Assembly: GCA_021202495.1 (NCBI GenBank)
Contig: JAJQCX010000188.1
Location: 15,832-32,608, forward strand
DNA from: Clostridia bacterium
Lineage (GTDB): Bacteria; Bacillota; Clostridia; UMGS1883
Reading direction: 5' to 3'
DNA length: 16,777 bases
Shown: one piece after another, positions 1-7,368 of the stretch
How the letters are laid out: every line of letters begins with the position of its first letter
Position numbering within the stretch: position 1 is the first letter of the stretch
Notes under the pieces: generated by a model
What the model saw: the letters and a program-made list of their open reading frames with translations, nothing else
Database searches by the model: none
What the model was told of the DNA's origin: nothing
Translations under genes and position numbers: made by a program

Positions 1-2
1 AG

Positions 3-1436
3 ACTGAAACTCCGACCGAAGAGCCCACAGATGCAGAGACTGAGGAGCCCACAGAGGAAGAGACAATCGAGGGCGCTTACTACGCTGTAGCAGGTCAGAA
101 CGCAGAAGGTATTTATGACCTTCCCGAGGAGATTACAGGTAAGGCTACCGTAACATTCAAGGGCGCTGTTCTTCAGAGCGTTGACAACACGCTTATCGGT
201 ATCAACAACGCTGATCTCATGACAACCAACTCTTACTTTACAAACAGCAGCGTTATGCTTCTTATAAATGCGGACGGCGCGCTCAGCTACAGAGATGGCA
301 GCAGCACGGTTTCGTCCGGCGTTAACCTCACAGTTGGTGAAGAATATGACTTCACATATGAGATTGACGTTACAAGCGCAACATGGGGCGTAACAATTGC
401 GGATGCTGATGGCAATGTTGTATTCACAATCAGCGACCTTGCATTCAGAACAACTGCCGATGTTCTTGACAGTATCGTTCTTGTAAACAACAACAGTGTT
501 GACAAGACTGCATATGTAAGAGATATCGTTGTAACGGTTGAAGAAGAGCCCACAGACGAAGAGACTGAAGAGCCTACTGATGAAGAAACAGAAGAACCCA
601 CTGAGGAGACAACACTTCCCGAGGATGCCGTTGTTTCCGTAACAGGTCAGAGCGAGGAAGCTATCGTTGCTCTTGAAGAGGCTATCACAACAACAGGTAC
701 GGTTGAGTTCACACTCGTTGTTGATACAACTCAGACGAACGACACACTTGTTGCTCTTACCAACGGCGAAGCTATGGCTTCCAACACGAACTACTTTGCT
801 AACGCAGGCGTTCAGTTCATGATTTCCGGCACAACGCTGAAGGCAAGAATTGACGGCAACACAGAGGAAGTCGGTACAGTTGAGAGCGGCGTTGAGTATA
901 CCTTCACGGTTTCGGTTGACGTTGAAAATCAGACATGGTCTGCTGTTGTAACAGATTCTGAGGGCAATCAGGTTGCTGTAGTTGAAGAAACAGCATTCAG
1001 AAGCGAGAGCGCTCTTGAGAGCATTGACTCTATCGTAATTCTCGATAACGCAGGCGGCGTTGAGTCGGCATATGCATATGCTATCACAGTTACGACTGAG
1101 AGCACAGGCGGCGACGACGAGGATCTTTCGGTTGAAGTTACAGACTACACCTATACAGACGGTGGTCAGGTAATCGCTACGGTTGGTCTTATCGACGGCG
1201 CTACAGAGCCGACAGATACTATCGTTTACATCGTTTCCTTCACGAAGGACGGTTCACCGCTCGGTATCGTTGCAGGTGAGATAGCTGTAGGCGGAACGAT
1301 TAATGTCAGCAACTCTGATTCGACAGGCGTTGCAGCTATATCGTTCGTAACGGGCATTACGGTTGAGGATGTATCTCCCGTTGACGGAGACAGCGACCTC
1401 GGCACACCCGTAGGCGTATACTATCCGGCTGAATAA
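3..1436 (+). CDS. secreted/surface repeat protein with Thr-Glu-Pro linkers, 3' part only
   Basis: The reading frame is open from the first bases of the window, so the 5' end lies outside; 477 residues are visible and the ATG at 219 is internal. Two copies of a module of about 150 residues are seen (nt 66-540 and 613-1110). Each has a Tyr-Phe-x-Asn segment, a 'TW.V...D..GN' strand pair, an 'AFR' motif and a 'DSIV' strand, and looks like an all-beta lectin-like (LamG/concanavalin-like) fold. They are separated by acidic TEEPTDEE linkers, followed by a different beta-rich C-terminal domain of about 110 residues. No sortase motif or C-terminal membrane segment is present, so retention on the cell surface, if any, would depend on the missing N-terminal part. 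Codon use is strongly biased (GTT, ACA, CTT, GCT), unlike the G+C-rich wobble of the downstream genes, which suggests high expression. The binding target and any catalytic domain are unknown. Confidence 0.85.
   Translation, partial: TETPTEEPTDAETEEPTEEETIEGAYYAVAGQNAEGIYDLPEEITGKATVTFKGAVLQSVDNTLIGINNADLMTTNSYFTNSSVMLLINADGALSYRDGSSTVSSGVNLTVGEEYDFTYEIDVTSATWGVTIADADGNVVFTISDLAFRTTADVLDSIVLVNNNSVDKTAYVRDIVVTVEEEPTDEETEEPTDEETEEPTEETTLPEDAVVSVTGQSEEAIVALEEAITTTGTVEFTLVVDTTQTNDTLVALTNGEAMASNTNYFANAGVQFMISGTTLKARIDGNTEEVGTVESGVEYTFTVSVDVENQTWSAVVTDSEGNQVAVVEETAFRSESALESIDSIVILDNAGGVESAYAYAITVTTESTGGDDEDLSVEVTDYTYTDGGQVIATVGLIDGATEPTDTIVYIVSFTKDGSPLGIVAGEIAVGGTINVSNSDSTGVAAISFVTGITVEDVSPVDGDSDLGTPVGVYYPAE
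541..612 (+). repeat. tandem in-frame linker repeat (EEPTDEET units)
   Basis: The DNA encodes three consecutive copies of an eight-residue unit, approximately EEPTDEET, joining the two beta modules of the surface protein. A related run of the same units occupies nt 3-65. Synonymous third positions vary between units, so the repeat is maintained at protein level rather than being a fresh DNA slippage product. Confidence 0.8.
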
Positions 1437-1473
1437 GCAAAATTAACGCAAAATAAAGCAGAATAAACCCAAT

Positions 1474-1502
1474 AAAAAGGCTCGGATTTTCCGAGCCTTT
1501 TT
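1474..1502 (+). terminator. intrinsic terminator of the surface protein gene
   Basis: A perfect 12-bp stem (AAAAAGGCTCGG at 1474-1485 with CCGAGCCTTTTT at 1491-1502) closes a 5-nt loop and ends in a T run. It lies 38 nt after the stop codon. The A run on the left arm would also let it work on the other strand. Confidence 0.92.
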
Positions 1503-1570
1503 GTACGGGGAATTTTATGTGAAGTGAAGGTTGGATTTTCGCAGCCGCGGGTGACACAGGGGATTGTCGG

Positions 1571-1790
1571 TGGACAGTGGTTAGTGATCAATTGATGGAA
1601 CAAATTCCGCGGGGCGGAATTTGGATTTTAAGCGCCTGCGGGCGCGGCGGGCGGAGCCGGAACGCTCCTGCTGCCTTAAATCATCCGGAACTTTATGTTG
1701 TGGCGACAAATAGGAACAAACGCACGGGGCGCGTTTGATTATATGCGCTGCGGCGCAGGCGGGCGGGGCAAGATGCGCCCCTATAGTCGG
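1571..1790. repeat. dispersed intergenic hairpin repeat, copy 1
   Basis: This non-coding stretch is a mosaic of palindromes that recurs at 7878-7982. It begins with AGTGGTTAGTGATCA (1576-1590; 14 of 15 bases shared with copy 2), then a perfect 10-bp hairpin (1601-1610 with 1614-1623, loop GGG). An extra GC-rich imperfect hairpin follows around 1633-1678. A 24-nt segment at 1745-1768 is identical to 7942-7965. There is no open frame with a ribosome binding site. It resembles the MITE/REP-like GC-rich repeats common between genes in Clostridia; no transposase is present. Confidence 0.7.
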
Positions 1791-1819
1791 AATTGCAGCG
1801 GTGTGTGAGGAAACAAGAA

Positions 1820-1858
1820 AGAGCGGGGAGCCCACGGCGGGAGACGAACCCCCGCTCT
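1820..1858. repeat. GC-rich stem-loop with branched interior
   Basis: AGAGCGGGG at 1820-1828 pairs perfectly with CCCCGCTCT at 1850-1858. The interior contains shorter complementary CCC/GGG arms, so a branched structure is possible. It is the last element of the 1503-1908 non-coding region. It lies downstream of the minus-strand spoIIP-amidase operon and could end its transcription, although only a short broken T run follows on that strand. Confidence 0.5.
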
Positions 1859-1908
1859 ACGACCTAAGACGGCGGGAAAATCAAGTTTTTTGTTGAATAT
1901 TAGTATTA

Positions 1909-2400
1909 TTAAGCGCGGGCGCCGATAATTTTGAGGCAGCGGAGGGATTTATAGCTATAGGTTGAAAGCGGGCGGTTGAAGGCATCGGGGGAATGGGAGG
2001 CGGTGAGAATTGAGCTTTTGGAGCCGCGGTGTGAGGAGCGGGTGACGATGAGAGTTTGGGTGAAGGTGATTGAATCCTGCGAGAGTTGGATTATGTCGCC
2101 GCATTTCATTTCGGAAGGGGATGCGCATTCCGCGTAGGGCCCCGCAAAGGTATTGGAGGTTAAAAAGGCGGCTAAAAATTCCGCGCCGCTCCATGAGGGG
2201 GAGCGGTCGTTTAGAGAGGTGTAGTACCAGCCGTCGGGCGCAAAATTCATCACGCCGCAGCCTGCAAAAATGCACTGTGAGGCAAAGCTTGTGTCGTCGC
2301 CGCCGAAGATGCTGAAGGAATAGTAGAGAGGGTTGCGGGAAAAAGCCCATAGGGCGGCGTAGTCGTAGACGAGGGTTCGGTCGTAGGTGATATGACGCAT
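1909..2400 (-). CDS. Amidase_6-like (NlpC/P60-type fold) protein, probably inactive
   Basis: This is a 163-residue protein starting at the ATG (MRHITYDR) preceded by AAAGGA, 16 nt after the spoIIP stop. A longer frame from 2445 would overlap spoIIP and has no ribosome binding site. The body matches the putative amidase domain family (Amidase_6): an N-terminal 'AALWAFSRNPLYY' helix, 'FGGDDTSFASQCIFAG', 'GVMNFAPDGWYY', 'NDRSPSW' and C-terminal 'DAFNRPLSTY'. In family members as I recall them, the second Asp of GGDDTSF is the nucleophilic Cys (GGDCTNF) and the His before 'LIVT' is conserved. Here these are Asp and Gln/Thr. The fold is therefore kept while catalysis is probably lost. No signal peptide is evident. 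Position in the spoIIP transcript suggests expression in the mother cell during sporulation. Confidence 0.8.
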   Translation of the reverse strand: MRHITYDRTLVYDYAALWAFSRNPLYYSFSIFGGDDTSFASQCIFAGCGVMNFAPDGWYYTSLNDRSPSWSGAEFLAAFLTSNTFAGPYAECASPSEMKCGDIIQLSQDSITFTQTLIVTRSSHRGSKSSILTASHSPDAFNRPLSTYSYKSLRCLKIIGARA

Positions 2401-2416
2401 GATGATTTCCTTTCGT

Positions 2417-3532
2417 TTAATTGCTGAGAACTTCGATGAGGGCATCGGAGAATAATTTTACGCCGAGCTTTGCTTCTTCGAGAGTGTTGCCGTTGGTGCC
2501 GACTTCGACAATCAGCGCGCCGGGGGCGGTGTGCTGATTAAAGCGCTGTTTGCGCAGGTTTATCGGGCGGGCGAGGCTTGGGTAAAGCTCGTTCATTTCG
2601 TATTGCAGCTTTAAGGCAAAGGAGAGATTTTGCTGCCAATCGGGGTGGGCAAGTCCGCTTTGGTCGGTGCCGACGACGAGCATTATCTGTGCGGCTTCCT
2701 CTCCGTTTATTGTTGCGGCGGTGCGGATTTTTGTGCCGTCGGATTTGATGATTGCGTCGCGGTGAATGTCAAGGACGATTTGGATTGAGGGATATTTTTC
2801 GATATAGCTTTCTATCAGCTTGAGGGTTTTGGAATAGCTGCCGCTGTAGGAGGGGTAGTCGTTGATTGATTTGTCGTGGATGGTGTTTATCCCTGCGGCG
2901 GTCAAGGTTTCGTAGGCGACTTCGCCGACGGACGCCATGTTGTAATTGATGTCCTCGGTGCGGTCGGTGTCGGATGGGGTGTAGTTATATTTTTCACTGG
3001 GAGTATAGCTTTCGCTGGTGTGGGTGTGGACAATGAGAACGAGAGGGTCGTCACTCGAAGCGGAGAAGTTGAGCGGAGCATTCAAAAGCGATGATATATC
3101 GACCGATTTGTCGGTTTGATTGTTGATGTAAATTCCGTCGCTCGATTTGTAGCCGTTTTCGGCGGCGGTTTGATAGGTGACGGTTTCGGCGGTGTTTGGC
3201 AAAACTATGGGTTCGGAGGTTGTTTCTTCTTCGGTGGGTTCGGGTTCCGTCGCGTCTTCATCGCGGATTTCCTGCGCGGGACGAACGGAAAAGGTGAGCG
3301 CGGGAAGCGAAAGGCGAAGAACTGTTTTTGTGAGGTCGTCCTCGGACAAGACGCCGGAGGTGCGCAAGGAAGTTAAAACAACGCCGCCGATCTGCGCGGA
3401 GGAAAGAGAGCCCGAGGAAGAGAGCTTACAGACGCAGAAAAGCGCCGCCAACGCTGCGGCAAGCATGAGCGCGGTGACGGGTTTGACGGCGCGAAGCGAC
3501 GTGAAGCAATAAATTTTCGGGCGTTTTTTCAT
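2417..3532 (-). CDS. spoIIP: stage II sporulation protein P
   Basis: SpoIIP is a peptidoglycan amidase/endopeptidase which, with SpoIID and SpoIIM, thins septal wall and drives engulfment of the forespore. The 371-residue product has one N-terminal membrane segment (residues about 15-33), a low-complexity Glu/Thr/Pro stalk, then the catalytic domain. That domain has 'VHTHTSESYTP' (His169, His171, Glu174), 'LDIHRDAI' (His257), 'VGTDQSGLAHPDW' and the C-terminal 'VEVGTNGNTLEEA'. These are the zinc and catalytic motifs of the family. The start is the ATG at 3532 with AAAGAGG 8 nt before it; an in-frame TTG seven codons upstream would put the ribosome binding site inside the gene. The amidase-like gene follows in the same transcript, and fba is divergent. 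Confidence 0.95.
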   Translation of the reverse strand: MKKRPKIYCFTSLRAVKPVTALMLAAALAALFCVCKLSSSGSLSSAQIGGVVLTSLRTSGVLSEDDLTKTVLRLSLPALTFSVRPAQEIRDEDATEPEPTEEETTSEPIVLPNTAETVTYQTAAENGYKSSDGIYINNQTDKSVDISSLLNAPLNFSASSDDPLVLIVHTHTSESYTPSEKYNYTPSDTDRTEDINYNMASVGEVAYETLTAAGINTIHDKSINDYPSYSGSYSKTLKLIESYIEKYPSIQIVLDIHRDAIIKSDGTKIRTAATINGEEAAQIMLVVGTDQSGLAHPDWQQNLSFALKLQYEMNELYPSLARPINLRKQRFNQHTAPGALIVEVGTNGNTLEEAKLGVKLFSDALIEVLSN

Positions 3533-3555
3533 CGAAACAACCTCTTTCTTCAAAT

Positions 3556-3584
3556 ATCGTATTGACTAAATGCGAAAAATATGA
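3556..3584 (-). promoter_or_regulatory. candidate sigma-E promoter of spoIIP
   Basis: On the minus strand, TCATATT (3584-3578) is followed after exactly 14 nt by AATACGAT (3563-3556). The sigma-E consensus is approximately an ATATT -35 box and CATACAnT -10 box separated by about 14 nt, so only two defined -10 positions deviate. The expected transcription start falls just before the AAAGAGG ribosome binding site. spoIIP is a sigma-E gene in Bacillus. Confidence 0.65.
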
Positions 3585-3590
3585 TAAAAA
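3562..3590 (+). promoter_or_regulatory. candidate sigma-A promoter of fba
   Basis: TTGACT at 3562-3567 is followed after 17 nt by TAAAAA (3585-3590), a weak -10 box. The region overlaps the divergent sigma-E promoter of spoIIP, so the two could compete. The -35 is good and the -10 is uncertain. Confidence 0.4.
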
Positions 3591-3635
3591 TATAGGTATA
3601 GATTATATTAAGAAAGATAACGGAGGTAATGTTTT

Positions 3636-4499
3636 ATGTTGGTTTCGGCAACGGAAATGCTCAACAAGGCTGTTGAGGGGCATTACGCGGTAGGACAGTT
3701 TAACATTAACAATCTTGAATGGACAAAGGCTGTTCTTTTGACTGCGCAGGAAAATAATTCGCCGGTAATCCTGGGTGTGTCCGAGGGCGCGGGCAAGTAC
3801 ATGACGGGCTTCGGCACGGTTGCGGCAATGGTTAAGGCGATGATTGAGTCTCTCAATATCACCGTTCCGGTTGCGCTGCACCTTGACCACGGCACATACG
3901 CGGGCTGCTACAAGTGCGTTAAGGCGGGCTTTTCGTCGATAATGTTCGATGGTTCGCATTTTCCGATTGATGAAAACGTTGAAAAGACGAACGAGCTTGT
4001 ACATGTTGCGCACAACCTCGGAATGTCGATTGAAGCTGAGGTAGGCTCGATCGGCGGCGAAGAGGACGGAGTTATCGGCGCGGGCGAGATTGCGGATCCT
4101 GCGGAGTGCAAGAGAATCGCCGATTTGGGCGTTGACTTTTTGGCAGCGGGCATAGGCAACATTCACGGCAAATATCCGGCTAACTGGAAGGGTCTTGACT
4201 TTGACGCGTTGGCAAAGGTTAAGGAGCTTGTAGGCGATATGCCGCTTGTTCTTCACGGCGGTACGGGTATTCCGGCTGACATGATAAAGACGGCGATTTC
4301 GCTCGGCGTTGCGAAGATAAACGTAAATACCGAGTGCCAGCTTTATTTCCAGGAAGCGACGAGAAAGTATATTGAGGAAGGCAAGGATCTTCAGGGCAAA
4401 GGGTATGATCCGAGAAAGCTTCTCGCACCGGGCTTTGAGGCGATCAAGGTTATTGTTAAAGAGAAGATGGAGCTCTTTGGATCAATTGACAAAGCGTGA
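3636..4499 (+). CDS. fba: class II fructose-1,6-bisphosphate aldolase
   Basis: The enzyme cleaves fructose 1,6-bisphosphate to dihydroxyacetone phosphate and glyceraldehyde 3-phosphate in glycolysis, and works in reverse in gluconeogenesis. The 287-residue length is typical of the short class II (FbaA/GatY-type) branch. The catalytic Asp84 and zinc ligand His85 lie in 'HLDHG'. Further zinc ligands are His177 ('GIGNIHGKYP') and His207 ('VLHGGTGIP'). The phosphate-binding 'INVNTE' and the 'AEVGSIGGEEDG' loop are intact. A GGAGG site precedes the ATG. Tagatose-bisphosphate aldolase belongs to the same superfamily and cannot be fully excluded, but the lack of sugar-utilisation neighbours and the family match favour fba. 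It is a single-gene transcript with its own terminator. Confidence 0.94.
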   Translation: MLVSATEMLNKAVEGHYAVGQFNINNLEWTKAVLLTAQENNSPVILGVSEGAGKYMTGFGTVAAMVKAMIESLNITVPVALHLDHGTYAGCYKCVKAGFSSIMFDGSHFPIDENVEKTNELVHVAHNLGMSIEAEVGSIGGEEDGVIGAGEIADPAECKRIADLGVDFLAAGIGNIHGKYPANWKGLDFDALAKVKELVGDMPLVLHGGTGIPADMIKTAISLGVAKINVNTECQLYFQEATRKYIEEGKDLQGKGYDPRKLLAPGFEAIKVIVKEKMELFGSIDKA

Positions 4500-4529
4500 G
4501 CAATTAACCCCAATTTACTTTTAGAATTG

Positions 4530-4558
4530 AAAACCGCCGCAGTCGATGCGGCGGTTTT
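4530..4558 (+). terminator. intrinsic terminator after fba
   Basis: An 11-bp perfect stem (4530-4540 with 4548-4558, AAAACCGCCGC / GCGGCGGTTTT) encloses a 7-nt loop and ends in TTTT. The T run is short. The end of the right arm merges into TGGTACAAT (4558-4566), an extended -10-like sequence that may serve the next gene. Confidence 0.8.
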
Positions 4559-4595
4559 GGTACAATTAAAATAATTTAAGGAGTTGAAGTGATTT

Positions 4596-6605
4596 ATGAA
4601 AAAGGTGAAAAATGCAGCAGCGGCGGTGATTGCGGGAGCAATGCTGCTTTCGGCGGCGCCCGCTTTGGCGGAGGGCGAGGTCGGAGTGAGCGTCAACGGC
4701 GAGGCGGTTCAATTCAGCGGCGCGGAGCCTGTGATTGTAAATGAAAGGACACTCGCGCCCGCGGAAGATGTTTTCGGTGCGCTCGGAGCCGAAGTAACAT
4801 ATGATGAGAATGCGCAAAGCGTGACGATTGTGTACGGCGAAAATACCGTTGTTGTTGCGGAGGGCGTGCTTGAGGTGAACGGCGAGGCTGTGGAAACCGA
4901 CGTTGAGGCGGTTGTTGAAAACGGCAGCGTTATGGTGCCGCTGAGAGCGGTGGCGGAAGCGCTGGGCTTTGAGGTGTCGTGGGACAACGATGCGCGCATG
5001 GCGGTAATTACATCTGAGGCGGCGATTGAAATGATTGACAATACAAAATGGCAGTATAACGAAAGCGACGGAGTGTATTGGCAGGTCGGGATAGAATACT
5101 GTGCAAATCCGGCGGATGAAACATATGAAACGATGGGCATTTTTGTGCCGGCGGCATATATGACGGCGAGCGATAACGGCGACGGAACTTATACCTGCAC
5201 GGTGAACACCGAAGGCGAGGTAAAGGGCTACAGCGCCGAAACCGCGCCGATGGTCATTCCGGTAAACACGCCGGGCTACAGCGCGATGAGCGCGCCGACG
5301 GGCTATGTGAGCGGAGCTAAGACGTACACGGACGAGGGATTTATTTATCTCAACCCGGGCTGCAGAGGACGCAGCCACGGAGCGCCCGCGGGTGTGACTG
5401 ATTTAAAAGCGGCGATAAGATATGTGCGCTATTGTGAGGATTTGATCCCCGGAAGCACCGATAGAATATTCACGTTCGGAATGTCCGGCGGCGGCGCGCA
5501 GAGTGCGCTTGTCGGTTCGACCGGCGACAGTGAGCTTTACAATGCGTATCTTGAAGCAATAGGCGCGGTTATGAGCGAGAGCGACGCCGTGGCGGGCTCG
5601 ATGTGCTGGTGCCCGATAACGAACCTCGATTATGCGAACGAAGCTTATGAATGGAACATGGGAAGCACGAGAGAGGGCTTGTCGGAGGATATGCAGAGCC
5701 TTTCTGACAACATGGCAAAGGCGTTTGCGGAATATATAAACGAGCTCGGCTTGACTGACGCGGAAGGAAATGTACTTGTTCTGACAGAATCGGAGGAAGG
5801 CATTTACCGGGCGGGAAGCTATTATGAATATGTGAAGGGCGTTATTGAAAATTCGCTTAACAATTTCCTTTCGGACACGGAATTTCCGTATACTCCCGCA
5901 TCTTCGCGCGGCGGTATGACGGGAGGTCGCGGCGGTATGCAGGGCGGCGGACGCATTGAGGACGTTGACGGCATTGCGAGAACCGAAACGGCGAGAACCG
6001 AAACGGAAAGCGGAACGTATGAGACGGCGGAGGAATATATCGCGAGCCTCAATAAGGACGTTCAGTGGGTAAACTATGACAGTGAAACGAACACGGCGAC
6101 AATCACGAGCGTGGCTGACTTTGCGAAGGTGTGCAAGAGCGCGTCAAAGAGCGTGGGCGCGTTTGACGATTTGAACTGTGAGCAGGGCGAAAACGAGCTC
6201 TTCGGCTACGGCGACGGAAACGGCGCGCATTTTGACGCGGTTATGGCAAATCTTTTGGTCGGCACCGAATATGAAGATGCGTTCAAAGAGGATTTGGCGA
6301 AAACCGATTCTGTGGGAAACACCGTTGACGTAAGGCTTAATATGTACAATCCCATGTATTATTTGTCGGATTATTACGAGGGATATAACACGTCAAACGT
6401 TGCGAAGTATTGGAGAATACGCACGGGAATAAATCAAGGCGACACGGCGCTGACAACCGAGATGAATTTGGCGCTCGCGCTTCAAAGCTATGGCGCGGAC
6501 GTTGATTTTGAAACGGTGTGGGCGCAGGCTCATGTTGAGGCGGAAAGAACCGGCTCGTCGAGCGAGAACTTTATTGAATGGGTAAATGAGTGTTTGGCAG
6601 AATAA
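4596..6605 (+). CDS. secreted tannase-like alpha/beta-hydrolase with copper-amine-oxidase-like N-terminal domain
   Basis: This 669-residue exported protein has a signal peptide of about 25 residues ending ALA-EG. Residues about 28-145 form a copper amine oxidase N-terminal-like domain ('VNERTLAPAEDVFGALGAEV', 'MVPLRAVAEALGFEVSWD'), a common wall or stalk module in Clostridia. The rest resembles bacterial (subtype B) tannase-type esterases. The nucleophile is Ser297 in 'FGMSGGGAQSA', the acid is probably Asp616 in 'INQGDTAL', and the base His646 in 'AQAHVEAERTG'. The spacing fits the Lactobacillus tannase triad. A Gly/Arg/Met-rich linker (around nt 5908-5955) and a lid-like insertion lie between them. 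The likely substrate is an ester of gallic or another phenolic acid, or another plant ester; tannase activity itself is not proven. AAGGAG lies 12 nt before the ATG, rather far. An upstream TGGTACAAT may be its promoter. Confidence 0.75.
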   Translation: MKKVKNAAAAVIAGAMLLSAAPALAEGEVGVSVNGEAVQFSGAEPVIVNERTLAPAEDVFGALGAEVTYDENAQSVTIVYGENTVVVAEGVLEVNGEAVETDVEAVVENGSVMVPLRAVAEALGFEVSWDNDARMAVITSEAAIEMIDNTKWQYNESDGVYWQVGIEYCANPADETYETMGIFVPAAYMTASDNGDGTYTCTVNTEGEVKGYSAETAPMVIPVNTPGYSAMSAPTGYVSGAKTYTDEGFIYLNPGCRGRSHGAPAGVTDLKAAIRYVRYCEDLIPGSTDRIFTFGMSGGGAQSALVGSTGDSELYNAYLEAIGAVMSESDAVAGSMCWCPITNLDYANEAYEWNMGSTREGLSEDMQSLSDNMAKAFAEYINELGLTDAEGNVLVLTESEEGIYRAGSYYEYVKGVIENSLNNFLSDTEFPYTPASSRGGMTGGRGGMQGGGRIEDVDGIARTETARTETESGTYETAEEYIASLNKDVQWVNYDSETNTATITSVADFAKVCKSASKSVGAFDDLNCEQGENELFGYGDGNGAHFDAVMANLLVGTEYEDAFKEDLAKTDSVGNTVDVRLNMYNPMYYLSDYYEGYNTSNVAKYWRIRTGINQGDTALTTEMNLALALQSYGADVDFETVWAQAHVEAERTGSSSENFIEWVNECLAE

Positions 6606-6614
6606 AATAATATA

Positions 6615-6663
6615 AAAAATGCTCCGCATCTCCCCTTTTTCGGGCTTGACGCGGAGCGTTTTT
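6615..6663. terminator. bidirectional terminator between convergent genes
   Basis: AAAAATGCTCCGC (6615-6627) pairs with GCGGAGCGTTTTT (6651-6663) with one T-G wobble, closing a loop of about 23 nt. The A and T runs at the outer ends serve both strands, so it can end the hydrolase transcript and the convergent aroQ-yunB transcript. The yunB stop codon overlaps the outer end of the right arm. Confidence 0.8.
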
Positions 6664-7345
6664 AATTTAACATATTTAAAACAACATCTTCGGGGGTGTC
6701 CTCAACGCCGTCAACCGAGGTGTAGCTTTCGGGGATTTTGCCGACGATGATTGTCTGCGCGATGGGAATGGTGGTCTCTACGTTTACGCTGCTTGAAAGG
6801 GTGGGAATGTAAATTCCGACGCGGGTTTCAATTTGAAAGGAAAGAGTGTAGAGGGTTTGGTTGATGCCCTGCGACGTAAAGCTTTCCGCGACTTTGACGC
6901 TCGTATTCGACAAAATAAGAAACGTGACGGGAATTTTCGGCCCGAGACCGGAGAAAAATTGATTGGGAAGGAAATTTCCGAGCGGAATGCCTATGCGCTG
7001 CTCGTCGAGAGCGGCAATTTCTTTTTTTAAAGATTCAATAAGCGCGCTGCGGAGAAGATTTGTTTCAACCGCGTTAAGGCTGACGGACGCGACGGAGCCG
7101 TCGGGAAGATATGTTATGTCGATGAAATCGTAATCGTGCGTCTGCAGCTGCTCGCGGAGAATGGAATTGAGCGTCGCGGCGACGGTGTTTTCCGCGTATG
7201 ATTTTGTGACGCTTGTTATGAAGGGCTTTATTTTGATATTTACCCACACAAAAAGCAATACCAAAGCCGCAAGGGCGGCAATGATGCTGAAAAACGCGTA
7301 CCTGATGCGGTGTTTATCATAGGCGTTTACAACGCTGAAACGCAT
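6662..7345 (-). CDS. yunB: sporulation protein YunB
   Basis: YunB is a sporulation protein expressed under sigma-E in Bacillus subtilis; its biochemical role is not established. The 227-residue product has one N-terminal membrane segment (residues about 15-36) and the family pattern: 'INIKPFI.S.'-like segment after the anchor, 'DITYLPDGSVASVSLNA', 'ALDEQRIGIPLGNFLPNQFFSGLGPKIPV', then 'RVGIYIPTLSSSVNVETTIPIAQTIIVGKIPESYTS'-like text near the end. It is the second gene after aroQ with a 23-nt gap. The ribosome binding site (AAGGCG, about 14 nt from the ATG) is weak. It may have its own sporulation promoter inside aroQ, which I did not identify. Confidence 0.92.
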   Translation of the reverse strand: MRFSVVNAYDKHRIRYAFFSIIAALAALVLLFVWVNIKIKPFITSVTKSYAENTVAATLNSILREQLQTHDYDFIDITYLPDGSVASVSLNAVETNLLRSALIESLKKEIAALDEQRIGIPLGNFLPNQFFSGLGPKIPVTFLILSNTSVKVAESFTSQGINQTLYTLSFQIETRVGIYIPTLSSSVNVETTIPIAQTIIVGKIPESYTSVDGVEDTPEDVVLNMLN

Positions 7346-7368
7346 TAAATTTATTCATCGCCTTGATT

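Noticed and set aside
287..601. Open frame antisense to the surface protein gene
   Set aside because: It is a Ser/Val repeat produced by reading the TEEPT linker DNA backwards.
1357..1835. Three overlapping minus-strand open frames downstream of the surface gene
   Set aside because: They run through a terminator and palindromic repeats and show no conserved protein pattern.
1820..1858. tRNA-like appearance (GGTTCG... loop and long acceptor-like stem on the minus strand)
   Set aside because: Too short for a tRNA, no anticodon arm and no conserved D-loop; it fits a GC-rich hairpin repeat.
3603..4256. Long open frame antisense to fba
   Set aside because: It lies wholly opposite a well-conserved enzyme, has no family pattern, and is explained by the G/C-rich third positions of the sense gene.
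4566..5378. Long open frame antisense to the tannase-like gene
   Set aside because: Arg/His-rich shadow text without a plausible ribosome binding site; the sense strand has a signal peptide and catalytic motifs.
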